Counted from the first letter of the stretch, positions 9,946 through 20,390 are shown. The stretch: DNA of 64,000 bases from Pseudomonadaceae bacterium (GCA_030602315.1 JAUVZY010000007.1:52120-116119), one strand, 5' to 3'. Notes: generated from the letters alone by a model not told the origin. Numbers and translations: made by a program.

Positions 9946-11133
9946 ATGGCTTGGAACGAGCCGGGTGGCAATTCGAACAACCAGGATCCCTGGGGGGGCG
10001 GCGGTCGTCGCGGCGGCAGCGGTGGCGACAATCAGGGTCCGCCCGACCTGGATGAGGCCTTCCGCAAGCTTCAGGATCGCCTGAACGGCATGTTCGGCAA
10101 CACCAAGCGCCGTGGTGGTGGCGGTGGTTCCGACGGCGGCTTCGAGCGCAAGGGTGGTGGCTGGGGGCTGCTATGGGTTGGCCTCGCCGTCGTGCTGGCG
10201 GTTTGGCTGTACAACGCCATCTATATCGTCGACGAACAGGAGCAGGCGGTCATTCTGCGCTTCGGTGAGTACGACCGTACCGTCGGCCCCGGTCTGAACG
10301 TGTATGTGCCTCCGTTCGAGCGCAAGTTTCAGGAAAACGTCACGCGTGAGCGCTCCTACAGCAAGCAGGGGCAGATGCTGACCGAAGACGAGAACATCAT
10401 CGAAGTGCCGCTGACCGTGCAGTATCGGATTACCGACCTGCGCAAGTTCGTGCTGGCGGTGGACCAGCCCGAGGTGAGCCTGCAGCACGCGACGGACAGT
10501 GCCGTGCGCCACGTGGTCGGCTCTACCGCGATGGACCAGGTGCTGACCGAAGGTCGTGAGGTGATGGCTGCCGAGGTGCGCGAGCGCTTGCAGCGTTTCA
10601 TGGACGCGTACAACACCGGCATCCAGGTCAGTCAGGTCAACCTGCAAAGCGCAGCGGCGCCGCGTGAGGTTCAGGAAGCGTTCGACGACGTTATCCGTGC
10701 CCGTGAAGACGAGCAGCGCCTGAAGAACCAGGCGGAGTCCTACGCCAACGGCGTGATTCCCGAGGCGCGCGGTGAGGCTCAACGCATGCTCGAGGAAGCG
10801 AGCGGTTACCGCGACTCGGTCGTGGCTCGCGCCCAGGGTGAGGCCGAGCGCTTCAGGAAGCTGGTCGCCGAGTATCGTCAGGCGCCCGAGGTGACCCGCG
10901 AGCGTCTGTATCTGGACACCATGCAGGAGGTGATGAACAGCACCACCAAGGTGCTGGTGACCGGCGAAAGCGGCCAGAACATGCTGTATCTGCCGTTGGA
11001 CAAGATGGTTGGCACTCGTGCGAGTGAGCCGGCTCATCAAGGCGCGGCCAACGCGATGCAGCAGAACAATCAGGAGTCGCGCCTGCAGACCGAGTTCGAA
11101 ACGCGCAATCCGCGTTCTAGGGAGAGCCGCTGA
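9946..11133 (+). CDS. hflK: FtsH protease regulator HflK
   Basis: HflK and HflC form a membrane SPFH/prohibitin cage around the FtsH protease and modulate its access to membrane proteins. The 395-residue protein has a glycine-rich, disordered N-terminus, one transmembrane helix (GLLWVGLAVVLAVWLYNAIYI), then an SPFH domain (about 95-280) and a long helical C-terminal part. I chose the ATG at 9946 (MAWNEPGG) over the track start at 9922, since MAWNEPG is the usual N-terminus and ATGGAGAGC-type sequence precedes it. The stop overlaps hflC by one base. Confidence 0.94.
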   Translation: MAWNEPGGNSNNQDPWGGGGRRGGSGGDNQGPPDLDEAFRKLQDRLNGMFGNTKRRGGGGGSDGGFERKGGGWGLLWVGLAVVLAVWLYNAIYIVDEQEQAVILRFGEYDRTVGPGLNVYVPPFERKFQENVTRERSYSKQGQMLTEDENIIEVPLTVQYRITDLRKFVLAVDQPEVSLQHATDSAVRHVVGSTAMDQVLTEGREVMAAEVRERLQRFMDAYNTGIQVSQVNLQSAAAPREVQEAFDDVIRAREDEQRLKNQAESYANGVIPEARGEAQRMLEEASGYRDSVVARAQGEAERFRKLVAEYRQAPEVTRERLYLDTMQEVMNSTTKVLVTGESGQNMLYLPLDKMVGTRASEPAHQGAANAMQQNNQESRLQTEFETRNPRSRESR

Positions 11134-11999
11134 TGAGCAATAAGTCGCTGACCGCGCTGATCGTCGGCGTGGTCCTGGCCCTGGTGCTGTGGAACAGCTT
11201 CTATATCGTTATGGAAACCGAACGTGCGGTGCTGCTGCGCTTTGGTCGGATCGTCGAGCCTGACGTTCGCCCTGGCCTGCACATGAAGATTCCGTACATC
11301 AACAGCGTGCGCAAATTCGACGCACGCTTGATGACGCTGGACTCTTCGACTTCGCGCTTCCTTACCCTGGAGAAGAAGGCGCTGATGGTGGACGCCTACG
11401 CCAAATGGCGTGTGGATGATGCGGAACGTTTCTATACCGCGACGTCCGGCATGCGCCAGATCGCCGACGAGCGTCTCGCGCGTCGCCTCGAGGCAGCGCT
11501 GCGCGATCAGTTCGGCAAGCGCACGCTGCATGAAGCGGTCTCCGGCCAGCGCGACGAGCTGATGGCCAGCGTGACCGCCTCGCTCAATCGCGCCGCGCAA
11601 CGTGAGTTGGGCATCGAGGTGGTGGACGTGCGAGTGAAGGGGATCGATCTGCCGCGCGAGGTGAACCGCAGCGTGTTCGAGCGGATGAGCTCGGAGCGTG
11701 AGCGCGAAGCCCGCGAGCATCGCGCCAAGGGTCGCGAGCTGGCCGAAGGTATTCGCGCCGATGCCGACCGCCAGCGGCGCGTAATCGTGGCCGAAGCGTT
11801 CCGTGAGGCGGAGGAGCTGCGCGGTGATGGCGATGCGCGGGCTGCAGCTATCTATGCCGATGCCTATCAGCAGGATCCGGAGTTCTACAAGTTCTACCGC
11901 AGCCTGCAGGCCTATCGGGAGAGCTTCTCGAGCAAGGACGACGTGCTGGTACTCGATCCGAAGAGCGATTTCTTCCGCTATCTGCAGCAGTCCCGCTGA
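11133..11999 (+). CDS. hflC: FtsH protease regulator HflC
   Basis: HflC is the partner of HflK in the inner-membrane complex around FtsH. The 288-residue protein has an N-terminal signal anchor (LTALIVGVVLALVLWNSFYIV) and an SPFH domain with RFGRIV and PGLHMKIPYI. A charged helical tail follows, with the EREAREHRAKGRELAEGIRADADR repeat-like region typical of stomatin relatives. The TGATG overlap with hflK implies coupled translation. Confidence 0.95.
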   Translation: MSNKSLTALIVGVVLALVLWNSFYIVMETERAVLLRFGRIVEPDVRPGLHMKIPYINSVRKFDARLMTLDSSTSRFLTLEKKALMVDAYAKWRVDDAERFYTATSGMRQIADERLARRLEAALRDQFGKRTLHEAVSGQRDELMASVTASLNRAAQRELGIEVVDVRVKGIDLPREVNRSVFERMSSEREREAREHRAKGRELAEGIRADADRQRRVIVAEAFREAEELRGDGDARAAAIYADAYQQDPEFYKFYRSLQAYRESFSSKDDVLVLDPKSDFFRYLQQSR

Positions 12000-12008
12000 C
12001 AGGGCAAC

Positions 12009-12032
12009 ACCCGGCGGCATCGCCCGCCGGGT
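12009..12032. other. Perfect 9-bp hairpin downstream of hflC
   Basis: ACCCGGCGG at 12009-12017 and its exact complement at 12024-12032 flank a six-base loop, ten bases after the hflC stop. No T-run follows, so it may stabilise the hflC mRNA 3' end or slow transcription. Its right arm abuts the putative hisZ promoter. Confidence 0.5.
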
Positions 12033-12059
12033 GACCCCGTGGCAAAACATTGCTATGAT
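12031..12059 (+). promoter_or_regulatory. Putative promoter upstream of hisZ
   Basis: GTGACC at 12031-12036 (4 of 6 to TTGACA) is separated by 17 bases from TATGAT at 12054-12059. The -10 box is preceded by TGC, making an extended -10. It lies in the hflC-hisZ gap, and the terminator-like hairpin starts only eight bases downstream. Confidence 0.5.
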
Positions 12060-12066
12060 CCGCCCG

Positions 12067-12089
12067 GCCGGGGAAACCCCGGCTTTTTT
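12067..12089 (+). terminator. Intrinsic terminator between hflC and hisZ
   Basis: GCCGGGG and CCCCGGC pair around an AAA loop and are followed by six T residues. It would end the hfq-hflKC transcript. Because it begins just after the putative hisZ -10 box, a transcript started there would meet the hairpin almost at once. Confidence 0.75.
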
Positions 12090-12242
12090 GCGTCTGCAGG
12101 CTTGATTGTTCCTGCGGAAACGGTCGGTGACGGCGCCGAGCGGGTGCGTTCCGATCATGGTCGAAGGTCCATGGCATCCTGTGATGGCGGCTCGTCAGGG
12201 CAGGCCCGCGGATGACCTGCCGGATCAAGAGGTAAGAGGCAA

Positions 12243-13430
12243 ATGGCAACGGTAGACCGCTGGCTTCTGCCAGATGGCATCGAAGAGGTGTTGCCGCTCG
12301 AGGCACAACGCATCGAGACGGCGCGTCGGCGTATTCTGGATCTGTTCCAGTGCTGGGGTTATGAGCTGGTCATTACCCCTCATATCGAATTCCTCGAGTC
12401 GTTGCTGATCAATGCCGCTCAGGATCTCGATCTTAGAACCTTCAAGGTGGTCGATCCGCTGTCCGGTCGGCAGATGGGACTGCGCGCGGACATCACGCCG
12501 CAGGTTGCCCGCCTCGATGCCCACAGTCTGCGCCGTCAGGGCGCCAGCCGTCTGTGCTATGCCGGCAGCGTGCTGCATGCCAAGCCGGTGGCGTTGTCGA
12601 CCTCGCGCAGTCCGATCCAGGTCGGCGCCGAGCTTTACGGCGATCTCAGTGTAGAAAGTGATCTGGAAGTGATCAGTCTGATGCTGGCTACGCTGGAGCT
12701 GGCGCAGATCCCGGATGTGCACATGGATCTCGGGCATGTCGGTATCTACCGTGGCCTGGCCCGTGCCGCGGGGCTTTCCGGCGAGGCGGAGCAGGCGCTT
12801 TTCGATGCGCTGCAGCGCAAGGCCGCCGATGAGATCTTCTCGCTGACCGCCCAGCTGGACGCGCCGCTGGCGGCGATGCTGCGCGCGCTTGCCGGTCTTT
12901 GCGGCGGGCGTGAAGTGCTCGATGAGGCGGCGCGCGTGCTTGCCGGGGCGCCGAGCGAGGTGCTGCAGGCGCTGGATGTCTTGCGTCAGCTGGCGGATCG
13001 GCTGGCCGTGCGCTACCCGTCGTTGCCCTTGTATTTCGACCTCGGTGAGCTGCGCGGCTATCACTACCACACCGGGACTGTCTTCGCGGCGTTCGTGCCT
13101 GGCATCGGTCAATCGATCGCGCAGGGCGGTCGCTATGACGATATCGGTGCGAACTTCGGTCGGGCGCGGCCGGCGACCGGTTTTTCCACCGATCTCAAGA
13201 CGCTTGTGCGTCTTGGCAACGCGGTGCTCGATGCGCCCCTGCGGGGTATCTGGGCGCCGGCGCTGGGCGATGCCGGGCTCTGGCTGAAGGTTCGCGCGCT
13301 GCGCCAGGCCGGTGAGCGTGTGGTTCAGGCGCTTGGCGTGGAAACGCTTGCCGACGCACAGGCGTCCGGTTGTGACCGTAGGCTATTGCAGGTGGATGGC
13401 GTGTGGGTTGTCACGGCGCTGACCGAGTGA
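12243..13430 (+). CDS. hisZ: ATP phosphoribosyltransferase regulatory subunit HisZ
   Basis: HisZ is a histidyl-tRNA-synthetase paralogue without aminoacylation activity. It joins short-form HisG to make the allosteric enzyme of the first histidine step. The 395-residue protein has the class II synthetase-like core: [17 protein letters not shown] at the N-terminus, [24 protein letters not shown] (motif 2-like, split here in two parts), and a C-terminal GGRYDDIG. It lacks the anticodon-binding domain of HisS. hisZ next to purA is the usual Pseudomonas arrangement. Confidence 0.93.
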   Translation: MATVDRWLLPDGIEEVLPLEAQRIETARRRILDLFQCWGYELVITPHIEFLESLLINAAQDLDLRTFKVVDPLSGRQMGLRADITPQVARLDAHSLRRQGASRLCYAGSVLHAKPVALSTSRSPIQVGAELYGDLSVESDLEVISLMLATLELAQIPDVHMDLGHVGIYRGLARAAGLSGEAEQALFDALQRKAADEIFSLTAQLDAPLAAMLRALAGLCGGREVLDEAARVLAGAPSEVLQALDVLRQLADRLAVRYPSLPLYFDLGELRGYHYHTGTVFAAFVPGIGQSIAQGGRYDDIGANFGRARPATGFSTDLKTLVRLGNAVLDAPLRGIWAPALGDAGLWLKVRALRQAGERVVQALGVETLADAQASGCDRRLLQVDGVWVVTALTE

Positions 13431-13455
13431 AGCGAGATCGCCTTGGGCGGCTTGA

Positions 13456-14817
<1,362 letters not shown>

Positions 14818-14834
14818 GACGGAACGCCATGAAA

Positions 14835-14862
14835 GAGGCCGCCTTCGGGCGGTCTTTTTTTT
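14835..14862 (+). terminator. Intrinsic terminator after purA
   Basis: GGCCGCC and GGCGGTC pair (one G-U pair) around a TTCG tetraloop and are followed by eight T residues, 18 bases after the purA stop. This is a strong rho-independent terminator. Confidence 0.85.
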
Positions 14863-14924
14863 GAGCGCCGTTTTTCGGGGGGTAGGTATGGCGGGCGGTG
14901 CGACAATGGCCGGAAAGCAAAAAC

Positions 14925-14953
14925 AAAAAACCGAGCTTTCGCTCGGTTTTTTT
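14925..14953. terminator. Bidirectional terminator next to tRNA-Leu
   Basis: AAAAAACCGAGC and its complement flank a TTTC loop, so a T-run follows in either direction. It sits four bases downstream of the minus-strand tRNA-Leu gene and mainly serves the two-tRNA transcript. Confidence 0.85.
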
Positions 14954-14957
14954 AATA

Positions 14958-15044
14958 TGGTGCCCAGGAGAAGACTCGAACTTCCACGGTATTGCTACCG
15001 CTAGGACCTGAACCTAGTGCGTCTACCAATTCCGCCACCTGGGC
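14958..15044 (-). tRNA. tRNA-Leu (anticodon CAG), copy 1
   Basis: An 87-base class II tRNA. The acceptor stem GCCCAGG pairs with CCTGGGC, the discriminator is A, and CCA is encoded. The anticodon loop TTCAGGT between CTAGG and CCTAG gives CAG, reading CUG. A long variable arm and a GTTCGAGTC T-loop are present. It is identical over all 87 bases to copy 2, 95 bases upstream on the same strand. Confidence 0.97.
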
Positions 15045-15139
15045 ACGTTGCCATTTGTGCCTGCCTTTCGGCAGTCGGAGCTGGCAAGCTCCGTTTTCTC
15101 TGAGACCCAGTACGTTGGCATGGGTTTCAAGGGAAAGAG

Positions 15140-15226
15140 TGGTGCCCAGGAGAAGACTCGAACTTCCACGGTATTGCTACCGCTAGGACCTGAACCTAGT
15201 GCGTCTACCAATTCCGCCACCTGGGC
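15140..15226 (-). tRNA. tRNA-Leu (anticodon CAG), copy 2
   Basis: Identical to the downstream copy in sequence, with encoded CCA and anticodon CAG. It is promoter-proximal in a two-gene tRNA transcript. CUG is the commonest leucine codon in high-G+C Pseudomonas, so a tandem dose of this tRNA makes sense. Confidence 0.97.
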
Positions 15227-15277
15227 ACTCTACACGCTGAGCATCGTTCGAAGTACGCTGCGTCACCGTGGGCGCGA

Positions 15278-15306
15278 ACTATAAGGGGGGCTAAAACGCT
15301 TGTAAA
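15278..15306 (-). promoter_or_regulatory. Promoter of the tRNA-Leu pair
   Basis: On the minus strand TTTACA (15306-15301) and TATAGT (15283-15278) are separated by exactly 17 bases. They are followed by a G+C-rich discriminator (TCGCGCCC), the type subject to stringent control at stable-RNA promoters. It lies about 50 bases before the first tRNA. Confidence 0.8.
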
Positions 15307-15406
15307 CCCCTGACGCCGAAAAATTAATTCCTGCAAAGGCTGTGTTCGTAGAGCTTTTGCGCTTCAATACAGCACAAGCATTCATAAACGAAGGTAAGTC
15401 TACCTG

Positions 15407-17905
15407 ATGGCCGATTGGCAATCTCTCGATCCCGAGGCCGCCCGCGAAGCGGAAAAATACGAAAATCCCATTCCCAGCCGGGAGCTCATTCTCGCGCACC
15501 TCGCAGAGCGAGGCGCGCCGGCAACACGTGAGCAGCTGCTCGAAGAGTTCGGGCTGTTCAACGAAGACGACGTCGAAGCGCTGCGCCGGCGCTTGCGTGC
15601 GATGGAGCGCGACGGTCAGCTGATCTATACCCGTCGTGGCGCCTATGCGCCGGTGGACAAGCTCGACCTGGTGTGTGGGCGTATCAGCGCACACCGTGAC
15701 GGTTTTGGCTTCCTGATCCCCGATGACGGCAGTGACGATCTGTTCCTCAGTCCGGTCCAGATGCGCCTGGTGTTCGATGGTGACCGCTGTCTCGCACGGG
15801 TCTCCGGCTTCGATCGGCGTGGGCGACGCGAGGGGGCCTTGGTCGAGGTGATTGGCCGCGCTCACGAGAGCGTGGTCGGGCGCTATTTCGCCGAGAGCGG
15901 TGTGGGCTATGTGGTGCCCGACAACCCGAAGATTCAGCAGGAAGTGCTGGTTACGCCTGGTCGCGATCTGGGCGCCAAGGCTGGCCAGTTCGTGGAGATC
16001 CGTATCACCCATTGGCCGACGCAGCGCTTTCAGGCGCAGGGCGATATCGTCGAGGTGATCGGCAACTACATGGCGCCAGGAATGGAGATCGACGTCGCGC
16101 TACGCAGCTTCGACATTCCCCACGTCTGGCCGGAAGCCGTCGAGCAGGAGGCGCGCCGTCTGCGTCCCGAGGTGCTCGAGAAGGACAAGGAGCGACGTGT
16201 CGATCTGCGGCATCTGCCGTTCGTAACCATCGATGGCGAGGACGCGCGGGACTTCGACGACGCGGTGTACTGCGAGCGCCCGGGCGGACTCAAGCGTCTT
16301 ACCGGTGGATATCGGCTGTATGTGGCGATCGCTGACGTTTCGCACTATGTGAAGGTCGGCTCGGCGCTGGACGAAGAGGCGAAAAATCGCGGCAACTCGG
16401 TTTACTTCCCTGAGCGCGTTGTGCCCATGCTGCCTGAGGTGCTGTCCAACGGGCTCTGCTCGCTAAATCCGCAGGTCGATCGTCTGGCGATGGTGGCGGA
16501 AATCAATCTGAGCCGTTCCGGCAAGATGGTTGGCTACAAGTTCTACGAGGCGGTGATCCATTCCCACGCCCGGCTGACCTACAACAAGGTCAGCACCATG
16601 CTCGAGCACCCGCGCTCGAACGACGGTAAGCAGCTTTGCCAGGAGTACGCCGGCGTGCTGCCGCATCTCAAGCTGCTGCATGCCCTGTTCAAGGTGCTGC
16701 TCAAGGCGCGTGGAGAGCGCGGCGCGATCGACTACGACACGCAGGAGACGCGAATCGTCTTCGGCGAAAATCGCAAAATCGTCGAAATTCGACCCACCCA
16801 GCGCAACGATGCGCACCGCCTGATCGAAGAGTGCATGCTGTGCGCCAACGTCGCTGCCGCGGATTTCCTGCAAAAGCACGAGCTTCCAGGGCTTTACCGC
16901 GTGCATGACACTCCACCGGAGGAGCGTCTGGAAAAACTGCGCGCATTTCTCGGCGAGCTCGGCCTGGTGCTGAACAAAGGCAAGGGAAACCCCACGCCCA
17001 AGGACTATCAGAGCTTGCTGGAGAACATCCGCGGCCGTCCGGACTACCACCTGATCCAGACGGTGATGCTGCGCTCGATGAGCCAGGCGGTGTACGGGGT
17101 AGAGAATCAGGGGCATTTTGGCCTCAACTACGAGGCGTACACCCACTTCACGTCGCCGATCCGGCGCTATCCGGACCTACTGGTCCATCGCGCCATTCGC
17201 AGTGTCATCCGCTCTCGCGTCGACACCCCGTGCGTCGAGCGCGCCGGTGCGGCAGCGATGCCCAAGGCGAAGATCTACCCGTACGACGAGCCGGCGCTGG
17301 TGCAGCTCGGCGAGCACTGCTCTCTGACCGAGCGGCGGGCTGATGAAGCGACCCGTGACGTAGTGAATTGGCTCAAGTGTGAGTTCATGCAGGATCGGGT
17401 CGGGGAGGTCTTTCCCGGTGTGATCACGGCCGTTACCGGATTCGGCATATTCGTCGAGTTGACCGATATCTACGTCGAGGGTCTGGTGCATGTCACCGCG
17501 CTGCCGGGCGATTACTACCACTTCGATCCGGTACATCATCGCCTGAGTGGCGAGCGCAGCGGCCGTAGTTTCCGCTTGGGCGACTCGGTCGAGGTGCGGG
17601 TGGTGCGGGTGGATCTGGATGAGCGCAAGATCGAGTTCGAGCTGACCGCCGATCAGTGGACGCAACCGTCGCCTGGGCGCAAGGCGCATGGCGCCGGCAG
17701 AGCCGGCCAGAAGGGGCGAGAGGCGTCGGTCGGTGACGTGTCGAAGAGTCGTGAGGTCAAGAAGGCTCTGCTCGATGAGGCTCGCGCGCCTTCGGCCAAG
17801 GGTGGGCGTTCGTCGGGTGGGCGCCGTTCCGGCGCAGAGTCCGCCTCTGGCAAGGGCAAGGCCGGCGCGTCGGCCGGCCCGCGCAAGCGCAAGGCCAAGT
17901 CATGA
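15407..17905 (+). CDS. rnr: Ribonuclease R
   Basis: RNase R is a 3'-5' exoribonuclease that degrades structured RNA and works in rRNA quality control and trans-translation. The 832-residue protein has an N-terminal helix-turn-helix-like domain (about 20-85), cold-shock domains (about 90-240), the catalytic RNB domain with DGEDARDFDDAVYCE (magnesium aspartates) and HFTSPIRRYPDLLVHR, an S1 domain (about 660-745), and a basic lysine/serine-rich tail. An ATGA overlap couples it to rlmB. Confidence 0.95.
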   Translation: MADWQSLDPEAAREAEKYENPIPSRELILAHLAERGAPATREQLLEEFGLFNEDDVEALRRRLRAMERDGQLIYTRRGAYAPVDKLDLVCGRISAHRDGFGFLIPDDGSDDLFLSPVQMRLVFDGDRCLARVSGFDRRGRREGALVEVIGRAHESVVGRYFAESGVGYVVPDNPKIQQEVLVTPGRDLGAKAGQFVEIRITHWPTQRFQAQGDIVEVIGNYMAPGMEIDVALRSFDIPHVWPEAVEQEARRLRPEVLEKDKERRVDLRHLPFVTIDGEDARDFDDAVYCERPGGLKRLTGGYRLYVAIADVSHYVKVGSALDEEAKNRGNSVYFPERVVPMLPEVLSNGLCSLNPQVDRLAMVAEINLSRSGKMVGYKFYEAVIHSHARLTYNKVSTMLEHPRSNDGKQLCQEYAGVLPHLKLLHALFKVLLKARGERGAIDYDTQETRIVFGENRKIVEIRPTQRNDAHRLIEECMLCANVAAADFLQKHELPGLYRVHDTPPEERLEKLRAFLGELGLVLNKGKGNPTPKDYQSLLENIRGRPDYHLIQTVMLRSMSQAVYGVENQGHFGLNYEAYTHFTSPIRRYPDLLVHRAIRSVIRSRVDTPCVERAGAAAMPKAKIYPYDEPALVQLGEHCSLTERRADEATRDVVNWLKCEFMQDRVGEVFPGVITAVTGFGIFVELTDIYVEGLVHVTALPGDYYHFDPVHHRLSGERSGRSFRLGDSVEVRVVRVDLDERKIEFELTADQWTQPSPGRKAHGAGRAGQKGREASVGDVSKSREVKKALLDEARAPSAKGGRSSGGRRSGAESASGKGKAGASAGPRKRKAKS

Positions 17906-18651
17906 GCGACCTCGAGAAAATCTACGGCGTGCATGCCGTCGAGTCGCTGCTTCGCCATCACCCCAAGCGGGTGAAGCGGCTCTGGCTGGCTGAACGGCGT
18001 GACGATCCGCGCATCCAGTCGCTGTTGCAGTTGGCCGGGCAGGCACGTGTCGCGGTGCAGTCTTGTGATCGGCGTGAGCTCGATGAGATGGTCGACGGCG
18101 TGCATCAGGGCGTGCTCGCCGAGGTCAGCCCCAGTCAGGTCTGGGGCGAAAACAAGCTCGAGGAACTGCTTGAGGCGGCGCAGACGCCGCCCTTGCTGCT
18201 GGTGCTCGACGGCGTCACTGACCCCCACAATCTAGGGGCCTGTCTGCGTACCGCCGATGCGGCCGGTGTGCTGGCGGTGATCGTGCCCAAGGACAAGTCT
18301 GCGACGCTCAATGCGACTGTGCGCAAGGTCGCCTGCGGCGCCGCCGAGGTGATGCCGCTGATCGCGGTCACCAACCTGGCTCGCACGTTGGAGAAGCTTC
18401 AGCAGCGCGGCTTGTGGGTCGTCGGCACTGCCGGCGAGGCTGCCCAGGAGCTCTACGAGCTCGACTTGTCCGGTCCGATGGTGCTGGTCATGGGGGCTGA
18501 AGGCAAAGGCATGCGCCGGCTGACCCGCGAGCACTGCGACTTTCTCGCTCGGTTGCCCATGAGCGGCAGCGTCAGCAGTCTGAACGTGTCGGTTGCGGCG
18601 GGCGTTTGTCTTTTCGAGGCGGTACGTCAGCGCCTCGGCAAGAGCCGCTAG
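17902..18651 (+). CDS. rlmB: 23S rRNA (guanosine-2'-O-)-methyltransferase RlmB
   Basis: RlmB methylates the ribose of G2251 in the P-loop of 23S rRNA. The 249-residue SPOUT protein has an N-terminal substrate-binding domain (YGVHAVESLL, about 1-75) and a C-terminal knotted SAM-binding domain. Its three SPOUT motifs are visible: DPHNLGACLRTADAAG, VLVMGAEGKGMRRL and SLNVSVAAGVCLFE. It is the second gene of the rnr-rlmB operon. Confidence 0.95.
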   Translation: MSDLEKIYGVHAVESLLRHHPKRVKRLWLAERRDDPRIQSLLQLAGQARVAVQSCDRRELDEMVDGVHQGVLAEVSPSQVWGENKLEELLEAAQTPPLLLVLDGVTDPHNLGACLRTADAAGVLAVIVPKDKSATLNATVRKVACGAAEVMPLIAVTNLARTLEKLQQRGLWVVGTAGEAAQELYELDLSGPMVLVMGAEGKGMRRLTREHCDFLARLPMSGSVSSLNVSVAAGVCLFEAVRQRLGKSR

Positions 18652-18802
18652 TCGTCAAATCTCCCCAGCGCGCTTGAACCTGCCCGACTGATGGCGGTCA
18701 ATAGCGCGCTTGTCCACCCTCGTTGGATGGCCGGAATCTTCAGGCAAGTCAGGCGGATGCCTGTTCGATGGTGGATATCGGCCCGCTCGCTGGAGACCCC
18801 CT

Positions 18803-20281
18803 TTGCCATTCCCTGCCTACGAAACGCTTTTTCGTCTAGCGCCCCAGGCGAGCGCGCTACTGGATGCTGATGGGCGCGTCTGCGAGGTCAACGATGCCTA
18901 TCTGGCGATGGTGGGGGGCTCTCGTGAGCAGCTTCAGGGCATGCCCTCCGAGCGTTTTCTGGCGTGTGATGCCGAGGAAGCTGCCGAGATCACGGCGTGC
19001 TTCCGGGGCGCGTGCGCCTCGGGACGACCGGATCAGCTGGTTCTGCGCAGCGGCCGCTCCGTGCAGTTTCAGCCGTTGCCGGGTGCGTCTGCGCCGGGTG
19101 CAACGATGCTGCAGGCCGTTACGTCGGCTCCGACGCTACCGCTTTTCACGGGCCAGCTAGCGCCCGGCGAGGATGAGTCGTCCCAGCGTCTGCGGGCGGT
19201 GGGTCGGCTGGCTTGCGGCGTGGCGCATTCCTTCAACAATACCTTGCAGGTCATTGGTGGGAATCTGCAGCTGCTTCGCCGTGCGCTCGGGGCGGATCTG
19301 GCCGCCGCTCGTCGGTTGGACGCTGCGCTCGAGGGGGTTGAGCGCGGGGGCAGGTTGGCGACGCAGTTGCTCGGTTACGCCATGCGGCCAGCGGGCGAAA
19401 CCGCTCTGCTGGATCTCGCTGCCCAGGTAGGGGCAATGCTCGATCTTCTGAATGCGGTGCTTGGGCAGGGTGCCGAGGTGCGCCTGGAGGCGAGTCCGGC
19501 ACTGTGGTCGATCTGCGCTGACGTCGCGGCGGTCGAAGATTTGCTGCTCGAGCTCGCAGCCTGTGCCCGGCAGGCGGTGCAGGGTAGTGGCCGCTTTGTT
19601 GTGGAGATAAGAAATCAGCGCGACGAGGGCAGCGGGCTAGGCGATGGCGTGGTATTGCGAATGGCTGACCTGTCCTTCGGCGAGGTGCGCGACCGGGCAC
19701 TCGGGCCGTGGCCGCCTGTTGCCGGAGCGGCCGCTTCGACCGCGGGCGGTCTGGATGTCGTGCGGCATCTTGTCGGCAAGCTGGGCGGCTTAGTGCGCAG
19801 CGCGCCGGGCGGCGGATTCGGTCTGGAGATCTGGCTGCCTCGCGCGCACGGCTGGCAAGCCAACTCCCCCGCGGTGCCGGTCGCGAGTACTATCGCGACG
19901 CCGGATGCGGCCGCTCGCGCCGGGCTGCGCGTGTTGTTCATCGAAGACGATCCGACGCTGCGGATGCTGACCGGCGAGGTCATGAGCGAGCTGGGGCATA
20001 CCGTCGTGCTTGGAGGCAGTGCCGAGGAGGCGCTGGCCAGGCTGGCTGAGGAGCCCTTCGACGTGCTGTTCACGGATGTGGGGTTGCCGGGTATGGACGG
20101 TCTGGAGCTGGCCCGGCGGGCGCGTGCGGCGGATCCGGGGCTTACCGTGGTGATCGCCTCGGGCTACATGGTCGATGCGGCCGTCGAAGGCCTGCGTGGC
20201 GTGCATTGTGTACTCAAGCCCTACGACATCGACGGGGTGCGCGTACTCCTGGAAGGCATTCCTGCCCGCGGCGATCGCTGA
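18803..20281 (+). CDS. PAS / histidine-kinase-like / receiver hybrid protein with degenerate ATPase boxes
   Basis: I use a TTG start at 18803 because GGAG stands seven bases before it and the protein then begins directly with a PAS domain (about 1-90). The longer frame from a TTG at 18710 adds 31 unconvincing residues. The 492-residue protein has an H-box like that of hybrid kinases (GVAHSFNNTLQVIGGNL, His142). Its ATP-binding part is degraded: LAACARQAV stands where NARDA is expected, the DxGxG box is absent, and only a vestige of G2 remains (GGLDVV). The C-terminal receiver (about 375-487) is intact: EDD at 381-383, Asp425 in FTDVGLPG, Ser453, Lys472. No output domain is present. It stands alone between rlmB and rpsF. 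Confidence 0.8.
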   Translation: MPFPAYETLFRLAPQASALLDADGRVCEVNDAYLAMVGGSREQLQGMPSERFLACDAEEAAEITACFRGACASGRPDQLVLRSGRSVQFQPLPGASAPGATMLQAVTSAPTLPLFTGQLAPGEDESSQRLRAVGRLACGVAHSFNNTLQVIGGNLQLLRRALGADLAAARRLDAALEGVERGGRLATQLLGYAMRPAGETALLDLAAQVGAMLDLLNAVLGQGAEVRLEASPALWSICADVAAVEDLLLELAACARQAVQGSGRFVVEIRNQRDEGSGLGDGVVLRMADLSFGEVRDRALGPWPPVAGAAASTAGGLDVVRHLVGKLGGLVRSAPGGGFGLEIWLPRAHGWQANSPAVPVASTIATPDAAARAGLRVLFIEDDPTLRMLTGEVMSELGHTVVLGGSAEEALARLAEEPFDVLFTDVGLPGMDGLELARRARAADPGLTVVIASGYMVDAAVEGLRGVHCVLKPYDIDGVRVLLEGIPARGDR

Positions 20282-20297
20282 TCGCTGCCCCGTTGCC

Positions 20298-20326
20298 TTG
20301 CGCAGCCCTTGACCCTTCTCTAGAAT
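20298..20326 (+). promoter_or_regulatory. Promoter of the rpsF operon
   Basis: TTGCGC at 20298-20303 and TAGAAT at 20321-20326 are separated by 17 bases, about 115 bases before the rpsF start. That leaves room for a structured leader. Confidence 0.65.
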
Positions 20327-20390
20327 GTCGCCCCTTGCCGTGAGGGCAGGCTTGCGCTCGCCCTCTGGCAGGCACGAGAAAAACCATTCA

